Positions 36,324-44,831 of a stretch of DNA of 53,040 bases are shown here, in pieces. The stretch's first letter is position 1, and the number at the start of each line of letters is the position of its first letter. The translations under genes and the position numbers were made by a program. Below the pieces are notes generated by a model, which did not search any database, had not been told where the DNA came from, and worked only from the letters and a program-made list of their open reading frames with translations. This DNA comes from Dethiobacter sp. GTDB lineage: Bacteria; Bacillota; Dethiobacteria; Dethiobacterales; Dethiobacteraceae. The stretch covers positions 1 through 53,040 of the forward strand of contig JAGXTN010000021.1 in the NCBI GenBank assembly GCA_018333455.1, written 5' to 3'.

Positions 36324-37748
36324 TTAGATTTTCTCAAGCAGAATTTCTTTTCCCTTTTCAAGCTGCAGATCTGACTGTCCTAACAAAGCCTCAATCTCTT
36401 GCGCCAGCTTACTTCTTGTTGCAGCGTCAGCAACTCCGCTGACAGCCAAGCCATGCTTGCTCTGGAATGCGCGCACGGCACGTTCTGTGGCCTGATCATA
36501 GGTGCCTGTTTCCGCCACAGCAAACTTCAGCGCAACCAGCATTTTTTGCAAAAACGTCACAAAAACATCTTTATCGCCAGGCTTTAAGTCGTTAACAAGC
36601 TGATGATAAAGCAACATAAATTCAGCAGGCAACTCCACAACGACGTCCGGCTCAAGACCTATGCCATTAATGTCCCTGCCGTTAGGCGTCTGATATTTAG
36701 CCACAGTGTACCGCAGACCCGCACTGTTTGATAACCTTTCCATATGCTGCACTGTTGCTTTGCCGTATGTCTTCGTCCCAACGAGCACCCCTGTTCCCGT
36801 ATCCTGAAAGGCACCGGCAATAATCTCTGCGGCGGAGGCGCTGGCGCCGTTAACCAGAACCACAATGGGGTAAGGCTTTTGCACACCGAAAGAACTGTAT
36901 GTCCGCTGAATCACCCCATGACGGTCTGCCACATGGGTAATCGGACCGGCAGGCAAAAGTTCCTGGCCAATCTTAATCGCTTCGTCTAACAATCCGCCGG
37001 GGTTATCCCGCAAGTCTAAGATCAGACCTTTCATCCCTTGAGACTCCAAAAGGAGCAGCGCTTCACGAAAATCATTGCCGGTGTGTTCGTCAAAGGTGGT
37101 GATTTCAATATAACCGATTTCTTCACCTAGCATTTCGGGAAATACGCTGGGCAGAACAATATTCCCCCGAGTAATTTCAAAAGTAAGGGGTGCGGGCAGG
37201 CCGTCTCTTTCCACTGTCAGCGTGACCTCGGTGCCTGTAGGTCCGCGCATCAGCTTTACTGCTTCCATGGTTGTGGCACCGATTAGACTTGCGCCGTCTA
37301 CCGCTACAACGCGGTCGCCAGGCAGCAAACCAGCCCGTTCACCGGGAGTATTCTTGATCGGCGCAATAATCGTAATATACTCATTAACGACGTTAATCTC
37401 AATGCCTATGCCTGAGAAAGAACCGTCTATCTTCATCATCATTTCTTCCCAATGTTCAGCATCCAGGAAGCTGGTCTGGGGATCACCCAGGGAATCCACC
37501 ATTCCTTTAATTGCCGCATCAATAAGTTCTTCTTTTGCCACTTCGTCAAGATGCCGTTGCGCCAAAATATTAAAAGTCTCAACAAAAGGTTTCAGTTCCT
37601 CCGGAAGATCATTTGCCGCCGCATTACCGCCAACCGCAGGGGGAGGCGTAGTCATATTCCAACGGTACGCATTTCTTGTCACCCGGAATGTCAGCAAATT
37701 ACTTACGACAAGCAAAAAAATAAGGAGATATACCGTCCTTTTTTTCAC
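36324..37748 (-). CDS. ctpB: S41 C-terminal processing protease with PDZ and peptidoglycan-binding domain (CtpB-like)
   Basis: Secreted or membrane-anchored serine protease of 474 residues. An N-terminal hydrophobic helix (about 5-22) is the signal or anchor. The PDZ domain is at about 100-185 (IIAPIKNTPGERAGLLPGDRVVAVDG). The S41 domain at about 190-380 has the nucleophile in NGASASAAEIIAGAF and the Lys in GTKTYGKATVQ. A PG_binding_1 domain (about 395-460, TYDQATERAVRAFQSKHGLAVSG) ends the protein. GTG 37748 is the start; no good ribosome site is visible. In Bacillus CtpB cuts SpoIVFA during sporulation. It lies between the M23 hydrolase and the MinJ-like gene. Confidence 0.93.
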   Translation of the reverse strand: MKKRTVYLLIFLLVVSNLLTFRVTRNAYRWNMTTPPPAVGGNAAANDLPEELKPFVETFNILAQRHLDEVAKEELIDAAIKGMVDSLGDPQTSFLDAEHWEEMMMKIDGSFSGIGIEINVVNEYITIIAPIKNTPGERAGLLPGDRVVAVDGASLIGATTMEAVKLMRGPTGTEVTLTVERDGLPAPLTFEITRGNIVLPSVFPEMLGEEIGYIEITTFDEHTGNDFREALLLLESQGMKGLILDLRDNPGGLLDEAIKIGQELLPAGPITHVADRHGVIQRTYSSFGVQKPYPIVVLVNGASASAAEIIAGAFQDTGTGVLVGTKTYGKATVQHMERLSNSAGLRYTVAKYQTPNGRDINGIGLEPDVVVELPAEFMLLYHQLVNDLKPGDKDVFVTFLQKMLVALKFAVAETGTYDQATERAVRAFQSKHGLAVSGVADAATRSKLAQEIEALLGQSDLQLEKGKEILLEKI

Positions 37749-38002
37749 GTAGTGGACACCAACTTTCAGCCAATTTTTAGCTCACTCTTTATCATTATAA
37801 ACTTATTGAAACCAATAATCTACAGGAGATTTCCACCCATCTTGGTAGCATTCCACAAATTAATAAGGGCGGGTTTGAAACCCGCCCTTACGGACTGCCG
37901 CACATCGGCGGACCTGCGCCCCTGAAAACCTAACGTAGGGGCGGGTTTCAAACCCGCCCGACAAAGGTTACGGCACATCAGCGCCGCAATCGAGATGGCT
38001 GC
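37749..38002. repeat. Inverted pair of family B palindromic repeats
   Basis: Two near-perfect palindromes, 37865-37892 and 37935-37960, each have arms GGGCGGGTTT and AAACCCGCCC around one base (G in the first, C in the second). One is the reverse complement of the other in its flanks (CCTTACGG against CGTAGGGG). They lie about 70 bases apart in the 254-base gap between the M23 hydrolase and ctpB. No gene is present here. Confidence 0.8.
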
Positions 38003-39205
38003 CTATCTGATAAAGGCTAACGGTTCAACCCGACTGCCGTTAACATGCACCTCAAAGTGCAAGTGCGGACCGGTAGACAGACCGGTAGTGCCTACCACGC
38101 CAATGGCCTGTCCGCGGGAGACACTAACCTGGTTTCCCACCAAAATACTGTCCAGATGGGCGTAGAGCGTGGCGATCCCATCTCCATGGTCGACAATCAC
38201 CATGTTTCCGTAGCCGCCCCTCATCGGAAAGATATGAGCAACACCCGCATCGGCAGCTACCGCGTGTACCGGCTCTCCGTTTCTGTTGCGCGGGAAACGT
38301 GAATGCGGAATACCGATATCTACACCACCGTGCCAAGCACCGGGAGCTCCGCTAAACGGATTGACCCGGAAGCCAAAGCGGGAAGTAATCCAAGCGGGAC
38401 CAAACTCCGGCACCGGCCAAGCCATTTGCCCGGAACCGCGATAAGCAGTCCTTGTTTGCCTGGAGCGGCGTTGTGCTGCCTGCATTTGCCTAATAATTCT
38501 TTCAATCTGGCTGGCTTCCCGCTCCATCTGACGAACGACTCTTTCCATTTCCTCATGCTCTGCATCAAGCGCCGCCTGCAGCTGCTGTTGTTCAGTCTGC
38601 TTTTTCTCCAAATTGCTGATCTCTGCGATATTTTGTTCACGCATAACTTGTAATTCCTGACGCTTTTGCTCCAAAGCAATTTTTATGCCCGCAATCCGTT
38701 CCCGCTCTGACTGAAATTCTGTTAAAAGCACTCTGTCTTCGGCAATTATTAACTGCAGATCATTAAAACGGCTTAGGAACTCGGCAAAAGAGGCGCTGCT
38801 AAAGAGGACTTCCAGATAACTGATACTGCCATTTTCATGAATGGCACGCAATCGAGTGGCTAGCAGACCCTCCATTTCTGCAATCTGCGTTTCCGCTTCC
38901 GCCAGATTCGTCTCAGTTTCCACGATTCTATTTTCAGTCGTACCAATTCTCTCGGCCAGCAAGGAAATCTCCTGCTGAGTTACCCTTACTTCCGACTCCA
39001 ACTGGCGAATTTCTGACAGCACTCTGTCCTGTTCGGCCCTGTTTTGCTGGAGCTCTTTTCTCCGTTGATTGATATCGGCACGCACTGAACCCAGTTCTTC
39101 CTGCCTATCGGTAATCTGATTGGCAAAGACGGGCAAGATACTGTTAAACAGCAAAAATGCTGCAATCAGCAAAATTATTCCCTTTCTCCACTTAGACAAA
39201 ACCAT
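38003..39205 (-). CDS. Coiled-coil M23 murein endopeptidase (PcsB/EnvC-like)
   Basis: A secreted protein of about 400 residues. It has a signal peptide (GIILLIAAFLLFNSILPVFA, cut near FANQ), a long coiled coil (about 35-265) broken by a short loop, and a C-terminal LytM/M23 zinc peptidase (about 290-400) with HGGVDIG, VIVDHGDGIATLYAHL and HLHFEV. Coiled-coil peptidases beside ftsEX are the enzymes that FtsEX switches on at the division site. Here the zinc residues are present, so it is probably an enzyme rather than only an activator. The start is uncertain: TTG 39214, ATG 39205 or a TTG three codons on, all near GGGAG. Confidence 0.92.
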   Translation of the reverse strand: MVLSKWRKGIILLIAAFLLFNSILPVFANQITDRQEELGSVRADINQRRKELQQNRAEQDRVLSEIRQLESEVRVTQQEISLLAERIGTTENRIVETETNLAEAETQIAEMEGLLATRLRAIHENGSISYLEVLFSSASFAEFLSRFNDLQLIIAEDRVLLTEFQSERERIAGIKIALEQKRQELQVMREQNIAEISNLEKKQTEQQQLQAALDAEHEEMERVVRQMEREASQIERIIRQMQAAQRRSRQTRTAYRGSGQMAWPVPEFGPAWITSRFGFRVNPFSGAPGAWHGGVDIGIPHSRFPRNRNGEPVHAVAADAGVAHIFPMRGGYGNMVIVDHGDGIATLYAHLDSILVGNQVSVSRGQAIGVVGTTGLSTGPHLHFEVHVNGSRVEPLAFIR

Positions 39206-39217
39206 CACTCCCAAACG

Positions 39218-40102
39218 TTAAACTTTTAGGAAACGGCGCATGGAAACCAAACTGCCAATACCGCCAATAACTGTACCCAGTACCAGCAATAGCTTGGCCA
39301 GCTCCATAATAACCACACTAGGTGAGACAAGAGGTAAAAAATGCAAATTTAAGCTTGTCCACGCCACAGCCTCGCTGTAGATAAATACCAAGAGAATAGT
39401 TGGTAGCAGCGCACCAAAAAAGCCCAATAAGACGCCCTCGATTAAAAACGGCCAACGCACAAACCACTCTGTGGCACCCACATACTTCATAATCATAATC
39501 TCTTTGGCGCGGGCGTTTACTGTGAGCTTAATCGTATTAGCAATTAAGAACATGGCCGTCAACGCCAGACCAATCATGAACGCAATGCCAAGCCACCTTA
39601 CCGCATCTGTAATGCTAAAGAGCTGCTCGACCACGCCCCTGCCGTAATCTACTCTGGCAATGCCGGGAAGTTTTGCCACCTCTTCAGCCACAGCCGGAAT
39701 CTCTTCAGGAATAATGGCGCGAATTTCAAACGAATCGCGCAACGGATTGCGCTCGCTCCCCTCAAACCCTTCTACCAGCGGACCCAATTGCTCTTTCAGG
39801 CGCTCCAGCGCAGCTTCGCGGGAAACGAAACGCACTTCTTCCACTTTTTCCATCTGAATCAAGGAAACACGCAGCAAATCCACTTCATCAGGCGCCAGCG
39901 ACTCATCCACAAAAGCCACAATCTCCACCTGCTGTTTAATATCCTCGGCAATATACTCAACGTTGATATTTAGCAAGATAAAACTGCCCAATATAAATAA
40001 GGTGACAGCCACAACGCCTATCGAGGCAAAACTCATCCAGCCGTTGCGGCAGACACTATTAAGTGCTTCTCTTATGTAGTGCAGCCAATTTCTAATTAGC
40101 AT
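39218..40102 (-). CDS. ftsX: Cell-division ABC transporter permease FtsX
   Basis: A membrane protein of 294 residues. One helix near residues 22-44 (SIGVVAVTLFILGSFILLNI) precedes the large extracellular domain that touches the M23 partner (about 45-165); three more helices follow, with KEIMIMKYVGATEWFVRWPF in the cytoplasmic loop, the family signature. ATG 40102 overlaps ftsE by 11 bases; upstream in-frame codons lie within ftsE and do not match the family. Confidence 0.95.
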   Translation of the reverse strand: MLIRNWLHYIREALNSVCRNGWMSFASIGVVAVTLFILGSFILLNINVEYIAEDIKQQVEIVAFVDESLAPDEVDLLRVSLIQMEKVEEVRFVSREAALERLKEQLGPLVEGFEGSERNPLRDSFEIRAIIPEEIPAVAEEVAKLPGIARVDYGRGVVEQLFSITDAVRWLGIAFMIGLALTAMFLIANTIKLTVNARAKEIMIMKYVGATEWFVRWPFLIEGVLLGFFGALLPTILLVFIYSEAVAWTSLNLHFLPLVSPSVVIMELAKLLLVLGTVIGGIGSLVSMRRFLKV

Positions 40103-40781
40103 GTTGGCAGTAAACTCCCCTTCGCTCGTCCCTGACCACTTTCCCCCCGTCCAGCACCAGCACCCGCTGCCGCATTGCGTCCACAATCTCTTTATCATGC
40201 GAAGCCATAATGACTGTCGCACCGCGGATGTTAATCGCTTTCAGAGCATCCATAATTCCCATAGAGGTTCTGGGATCCAAGTTCCCGGTGGGTTCATCAG
40301 CAATAATTAACGAAGGCTGGTTAACAATAGCGCGAGCCAAACAAACCCGCTGCTGTTCTCCGCCTGATAGTTCAAGCGGCTTCATCTTCGCCTTTGCTGC
40401 CAGCCCAACCAACTGAAGAGCATCGGGCACCCTTCTGCGCATATCCCTACCCGTCGCCCCCACCACCTGCATCGCAAAAGCCACATTATCATAAACAGTA
40501 CGGTTTTCCAGCAGGCGGAAGTCCTGAAAAACCACGCCAATGTTTCGGCGAAAAAACGGCACTTCCCGTCGTTTCAGCCGGGCAATGTCCCGCCCCTGTA
40601 CTCTAATGCTGCCATCTGTAGGCAGAAGTTCCCGGCACAAGAGACGGATTAGCGTTGACTTGCCTGCCCCGCTCTCTCCCACCAGAAAAACAAATTCACC
40701 CTGTTCAACTGACAAATTTATACTCTTCAACGCAGTTACGCCATTAGGATAGGCCATGGAGACGCGTTGAAATTCGATCAT
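40092..40781 (-). CDS. ftsE: Cell-division ABC transporter ATPase FtsE
   Basis: Cytoplasmic ATPase of 229 residues. Walker A is VGESGAGKSTLIRLL, the Q-loop region VVFQDFRLLENRTVYDNV is typical of FtsE, the signature is LSGGEQQRVCLARAI, Walker B LIIADEPTGNLD and the switch His in ASHDKEIV. ATG 40781 follows GGAG at 8 bases. It opens the ftsE-ftsX-M23-ctpB-minJ run on the - strand and diverges from the oxidoreductase genes across a 243-base AT-rich gap. Confidence 0.97.
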   Translation of the reverse strand: MIEFQRVSMAYPNGVTALKSINLSVEQGEFVFLVGESGAGKSTLIRLLCRELLPTDGSIRVQGRDIARLKRREVPFFRRNIGVVFQDFRLLENRTVYDNVAFAMQVVGATGRDMRRRVPDALQLVGLAAKAKMKPLELSGGEQQRVCLARAIVNQPSLIIADEPTGNLDPRTSMGIMDALKAINIRGATVIMASHDKEIVDAMRQRVLVLDGGKVVRDERRGVYCQHAN

Positions 40782-41024
40782 GATGCCACTCCATTCCACC
40801 TGTGTTAGTTTTTTTTGTCAATAAAACTTAATCAATAATTATAATTTTCTGTCCAGCACTTTACATAAGTTCGACAGTTATTTCGAAAAACCTTTTTATT
40901 TAGGCATTTTTTTTGTGAGAAATTTGCTTCGTCTGACAGTTTTTGCCTAAATTGCAAAATGTCAACATAAAGGGAAATTGATGCCGTTCAGCGAAAATTA
41001 TCTAAAAGCAAAGGAGTGGATCAA
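40782..41024. promoter_or_regulatory. Divergent ftsE / oxidoreductase promoter region
   Basis: AT-rich gap with an inverted repeat TTTAGGCA (about 40900) and TGCCTAAA (about 40944) 38 bases apart. On the + strand TTGCTT (40924-40929), 18 bases and TAAATT (40948-40953) form a weak sigma-A promoter for the oxidoreductase pair; its -10 overlaps the right arm of the repeat. A TATAAT on the - strand near 40840 has no good -35. Confidence 0.4.
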
Positions 41025-42713
41025 ATGAACATTTTGATTGGAGGCGCGGCCGGGCAGGGCATGGAGACGATTGCCCACCTGCTGGGGAAAGCGCTGGCAC
41101 GAGCCGGCTTTGGCGTACTGGCCGCCAAGGACTATATGTCCCGGGTTCGCGGAGGACATAATTTTACCTGCCTGCGAATCGAGGCAGAAACGCCTTGGAT
41201 GGCCGAGCAAACTACTCAGTTGCTGGTTGCTTTAAATGAAGAGACATACAACTTGCATCGTCGATTACTGACAGAGAACGGCAAAATTATTTATGACCCG
41301 GAGCTTTTCAGTATTCCGACGAACACCGGCAACCTTGTGCCACTCCCACTGGAATCCCTGTCGATTAAGGCCGGCAGTAAGATTATGGCTAACACCGTGG
41401 CGGTTGGGGCAGTATTAGCGCTGCTAAACCAAGAAACTTCGTTGGTGGAAACACTGCTCTTAGAAACTTTTAACCCCGAACTGGCGGCGCAGAATATTGC
41501 TGCCCTGCACGCCGGTTACAATGCGGCTGCCAAATATTGTGACGGCTGCTTCAGCCTGCCGCAGAGCGGAAAAATTGGACAGCAACTTTACTTAGACGGC
41601 AACCAGACGCTGGGGATGGCAGCGTTAGCCAGCGGTTGCCGCTTCCTCGCTGCTTATCCCATGACACCGGCCACCGGTATTATGGCTTACCTTGCTGAAA
41701 AACAGGAGTCCCACGGCGTGGTCGTTGAACAAGCGGAAGACGAGATCGCCGCGATCAACATGGCGCTGGGCGCGGCATTTAGCGGGGCCAGGTCCTTAAC
41801 CTGCACATCAGGGGGCGGTTTTTCGCTAATGGTCGAAGGAGTCTCTCTGGCTGGCATGACAGAAACTCCGCTCGTAATTATCATGGCCATGAGACCGGGT
41901 CCTGCCACCGGTCTGCCCACGAGGACGGAACAGGGTGATTTAGAGTTTGCGTTGCATGCCGGTCATGGCGAATTTCCCAGAGCAGTATTAGCGGCAACAC
42001 ATCTCGAAGACGCCTTTTACCGTCTAAACAAAGCTTTTGACCTGGCAGAAAAATATCAAATTCCTGTAATCTTTCTCTCCGACCAACACTTTGCCGACAC
42101 CGCCAGAACAGTCCCGCCGTTTGATTTTGCGAAACTCAATTATGAGCGCCATCTGCTTACAGCAGAAACCCTGATAAAACCTTACCGGCGCTACCGCTAC
42201 ACAGCAAGCGGCATTTCCCCCCGCGCTCTGCCCGGTCAATTTCCCAATGAAACGGTGCTGGCTGACAGCGATGAACATGATGAAGACGGTCATATTGTTG
42301 AAGACGCTGAAACAAGGCGCCTCATGACAGAAAAGCGACTGCGCAAACTGGAGAGCTTAGCCCATGAAATGGAAGAACCCTGCCTTTTCGGTGAGCAGTC
42401 TGGTGAAGTGCTCTTAATCGGCTGGGGTTCCACCTATGGAGCCTTACGCGAAGCCTGTACAATTTTACAAAATAAACGTGTTCGCGCCAGCCATTTACAT
42501 TTTGCCGACCTTTGGCCGCTGCCTGCCGCCGCGATTAAAGCACTCTTTCCACACTTCAAGCAGAAAATTTGCGTGGAAAACAATGCCACCGGTCAGTTTG
42601 CCGCATTGCTGCGCCGGGAAACCGGACTGGTGGTGGACAGGGAGATTTTAAAATTTGACGGACGTCCGTTTTTAGCAAACGAAATCGTCTGGGAGGTAGA
42701 ACAAGATGTGTAA
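41025..42713 (+). CDS. 2-oxoacid:acceptor oxidoreductase, fused gamma-alpha subunit
   Basis: A protein of 562 residues. Residues 1-180 are the gamma domain (ILIGGAAGQGMETIAHLLGKAL, DYMSRVRGGHNF). Residues about 190-400 are the alpha (pyrimidine-binding) domain (AYPMTPATGIMAYLAE, VVVEQAEDEIAAINMALGAA, TCTSGGGFSLMVEG), and about 455-560 the C-terminal transketolase-like domain. With the beta subunit it forms a thiamine enzyme that oxidises a 2-oxoacid to acyl-CoA and CO2 with ferredoxin as partner. The substrate (2-oxoglutarate, pyruvate or branched chain) is not decided by sequence. ATG 41025 follows AAAGGAG; GTG 41016 is too close to it. Confidence 0.92.
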   Translation: MNILIGGAAGQGMETIAHLLGKALARAGFGVLAAKDYMSRVRGGHNFTCLRIEAETPWMAEQTTQLLVALNEETYNLHRRLLTENGKIIYDPELFSIPTNTGNLVPLPLESLSIKAGSKIMANTVAVGAVLALLNQETSLVETLLLETFNPELAAQNIAALHAGYNAAAKYCDGCFSLPQSGKIGQQLYLDGNQTLGMAALASGCRFLAAYPMTPATGIMAYLAEKQESHGVVVEQAEDEIAAINMALGAAFSGARSLTCTSGGGFSLMVEGVSLAGMTETPLVIIMAMRPGPATGLPTRTEQGDLEFALHAGHGEFPRAVLAATHLEDAFYRLNKAFDLAEKYQIPVIFLSDQHFADTARTVPPFDFAKLNYERHLLTAETLIKPYRRYRYTASGISPRALPGQFPNETVLADSDEHDEDGHIVEDAETRRLMTEKRLRKLESLAHEMEEPCLFGEQSGEVLLIGWGSTYGALREACTILQNKRVRASHLHFADLWPLPAAAIKALFPHFKQKICVENNATGQFAALLRRETGLVVDREILKFDGRPFLANEIVWEVEQDV

Positions 42714-43560
42714 AGCTGCCGACTATTTAAGCAAAGATACGGCTTGGTGTGCGGGATGCGGCAACTTTGCCATCCGGGAAGCATTAGCGGAAGCGCTGGC
42801 TCAACTGAAACTAGCTCCTCATCAGGTCTTGCTCTGTTCCGGAATCGGTCAGGCAGCAAAAATGCCGCATTATCTCCTAGTAAACGGCTTTAACGGCCTG
42901 CACGGCCGTGCGCTGCCGCCGGCGGTGGGGGCTAAAATTGCCAATATCTCCCTGAAAGTCATCGTAGAGTCTGGCGATGGCGATACCTATGGCGAAGGGG
43001 GCAACCATTTCATCCATACGATTCGCCGCAACCCCGACTTGGCCCATTTTGTCCATAATAACCAAATATATGGCCTGACTAAAGGGCAAGCCAGCCCGAC
43101 GAGTGACGAAGGGATGAGGACGGCGATTCAAACATCCGGCGTGATTCTGCCGGCCTTCAATCCGCTGGCCGTAGCGCTGGTGATGGGAGCCGGCTTTGTG
43201 GCTCGCTGCTTCTCCGGTGAAAAAGAACACTTGCTGGCAACTATGAAACAGGCTCTGGAGTTTCCCGGTTATGCGCTAATCGATATTTTGCAGCCCTGTG
43301 TTTCATTCAATAAAATTAACACCTATGCCTGGTATAAAAAAAGAGTCTACTTCCCAAAACAGCATGAGCAAAAAGACTGGAACGCCGCCTTAACACTGGC
43401 GAGAGAATGGGGTGAGCAGATCCCGCTTGGCATCTTCTACAACGTCCCCCGCCCCACCTTTGAATCCCGCATCCCCGCCCTGGCAAACGATCACACCCCG
43501 CTAGGCACCCGACCCTTCGACCCCGCCTCGCTAGCTTCCATCCAAAATGAATTCCTGTGA
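42706..43560 (+). CDS. 2-oxoacid:acceptor oxidoreductase, beta (thiamine-binding) subunit
   Basis: A protein of 284 residues. The thiamine diphosphate motif is GDGDTYGEGGNHFIHTIRRN...HNNQIYGLTKGQASPTS, with the Mg ligands Asp and Asn. CAGCGNFAI near the N-terminus is typical of the beta subunit, and the Cys in QPCVSFNKIN is also conserved. It overlaps the alpha gene by 8 bases. There is no ferredoxin-like delta subunit next to it, so electrons should go to a separate ferredoxin through the iron-sulfur site, if present, bound by the conserved Cys. Confidence 0.92.
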   Translation: MCKAADYLSKDTAWCAGCGNFAIREALAEALAQLKLAPHQVLLCSGIGQAAKMPHYLLVNGFNGLHGRALPPAVGAKIANISLKVIVESGDGDTYGEGGNHFIHTIRRNPDLAHFVHNNQIYGLTKGQASPTSDEGMRTAIQTSGVILPAFNPLAVALVMGAGFVARCFSGEKEHLLATMKQALEFPGYALIDILQPCVSFNKINTYAWYKKRVYFPKQHEQKDWNAALTLAREWGEQIPLGIFYNVPRPTFESRIPALANDHTPLGTRPFDPASLASIQNEFL

Positions 43561-43713
43561 TGATCGAGAAACTTTTTCAATAGGGAGACGAAAGTCTTCC
43601 TCCCACCCTGCTAGAGGTCGGAGGTCAGATGTTGGACTCGTTTGAATCGGCGAAATAGCCGATTCGCAGACACTAATGGGAGAAGGGAACACTTATGCCC
43701 TCGCTCATACCAT

Positions 43714-43738
43714 GTAGGGGCGGGTTTCAAACCCGCCC
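43714..43738. repeat. Family B palindrome, copy 3
   Basis: GTAGGGGCGGGTTTC continues into the complementary arm AAACCCGCCC. It is identical in core and 5' flank to the copy at 37935. Confidence 0.8.
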
Positions 43739-43744
43739 AAGCAA

Positions 43745-43887
43745 ATGGTAGACGCTATTTTCAGGGTAGACACCCATGCCGCCTGCGGCACCATCAGAAG
43801 GATGAAAATGCGTCTCAGCTGGCCCTCACCCTAGCCCTCTCCCGCAGGGAGAGGGGAATTTGTCGGGATGGTAGACGCTATTTTCAG
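43745..43887. repeat. 20-base direct repeat flanking a family A repeat
   Basis: ATGGTAGACGCTATTTTCAG occurs exactly at 43745-43764 and 43868-43887, with the family A unit between them at 43823-43861. A shorter inverted relative (CTGAAAATAGCGACC) lies near 52812 beside other family A units, so the three sequence types travel together. Confidence 0.8.
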
Positions 43888-43898
43888 AATAGGATTGC

Positions 43899-43944
43899 AA
43901 AAAGAGAGAGCTGCGGAACTGACATTCCACCGCTCTCTCTTTTT
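43899..43944. terminator. Bidirectional terminator
   Basis: The 13-bp arms AAAAAGAGAGAGC (43899-43911) and GCTCTCTCTTTTT (43932-43944) surround a loop that itself has CGG/CCG pairing. A and T runs on both outer sides allow termination of the + strand oxidoreductase pair and of the - strand yitT transcript. Confidence 0.88.
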
Positions 43945-43954
43945 AGTTTTCAGA

Positions 43955-44818
43955 CTAATTGCTTAAATCTGCTTTACGCAGCTTAGACACCTTAAAACCT
44001 TCTCCCAGCACTTCATGAGCATTGCCCAAAATAACAAAGGCTCGCTGATCGACTTCCTGCACAATGGTTTTTAGGCGCTGTACCTCTGACTGGGAAACTA
44101 CTGTCAGCACCATCTCACGTGAGTGTCCTGTATAGGCACCTCTACCGGAAAGGATGGTGGCGCCGCGATTCAACTCCAAGAGAATTTTCTCGACAATTAT
44201 TTCTGTCTGGGAAGAAATTATCAGGGCAGCCTTACTACTGCTGATTCCTTCTTGCACAAGGTCAATCACCCTGCTGCTCACAAACAGCGAGATTAGCGCA
44301 TACATCGCCAGTTCCAGACTAAAAACGATGCCGGCCAAAGCCACCACTAAAAAATCGACACTGAGTAGACTTTGTCCCATGGTAAAACCGAACAGCTTGT
44401 TTAAAACCTGAGCCGCTAAAACCGTACCGCCGGTGGAGCCTCTTGCCCGAAAGACAAGAGCAACGCCGACACCCATCAAAGCCCCGCCATAAAGAGAAGC
44501 TAGCAGCAAATCTTTCGTCACTGCCGGCAGAAATGCCAGCAGTTCCACCATCAACGAGAGGGTCACTGCGCCAAAGAGACCGCGGGCGATAAAACTGTTG
44601 CCAAACAACCGCGCCGCCAAAATAAAAAGCGGTAGATTTAAAAAAAAGATTGTCAGCCCTACCGGCAGCCCAAGGAGATGGAAGAGAATGACTCCCAGGC
44701 CGCTGATTCCGCCGGCTGCAACTTGATTAGGCACAAGAAATAATTGAAAGGCGGCAGCCACTAAAGTGGTGCCGAGCAGGACGACGGCATATTCTTTGCC
44801 AGCCTGATACTTGGCCAT
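43955..44818 (-). CDS. YitT-family membrane protein
   Basis: A protein of 287 residues. Five to six hydrophobic helices fill residues 8-195 with the family start VPNQVAAGGISGLGVILF and RARGSTGGTVLAAQVL. A DUF2179 domain (about 215-285) is cytoplasmic (SQTEIIVEKILLELNRGATILSGRGAYTG). Function is unknown; members are common in Bacillota. ATG 44818 follows GGGGAGGTG. It starts 13 bases after prfB and ends at the bidirectional terminator. Confidence 0.9.
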   Translation of the reverse strand: MAKYQAGKEYAVVLLGTTLVAAAFQLFLVPNQVAAGGISGLGVILFHLLGLPVGLTIFFLNLPLFILAARLFGNSFIARGLFGAVTLSLMVELLAFLPAVTKDLLLASLYGGALMGVGVALVFRARGSTGGTVLAAQVLNKLFGFTMGQSLLSVDFLVVALAGIVFSLELAMYALISLFVSSRVIDLVQEGISSSKAALIISSQTEIIVEKILLELNRGATILSGRGAYTGHSREMVLTVVSQSEVQRLKTIVQEVDQRAFVILGNAHEVLGEGFKVSKLRKADLSN

Positions 44819-44831
44819 GCCCGCACCTCCC

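Larger units (their letters stand above)
43561..43954. other. Repeat-rich intergenic region
   Basis: These 394 bases between convergent genes hold no real gene. In order: family B palindrome (43714-43738), 20-base repeat copy 1 (43745-43764), family A repeat (43823-43861), 20-base repeat copy 2 (43868-43887) and a bidirectional terminator (43899-43944). Short frames across it only translate repeats. Confidence 0.85.

Noticed and set aside
37452-37925. Possible + strand gene ending in the repeat region at 37865
   Set aside because: It is antisense to ctpB and its tail translates a palindromic repeat (GLKPA pattern).
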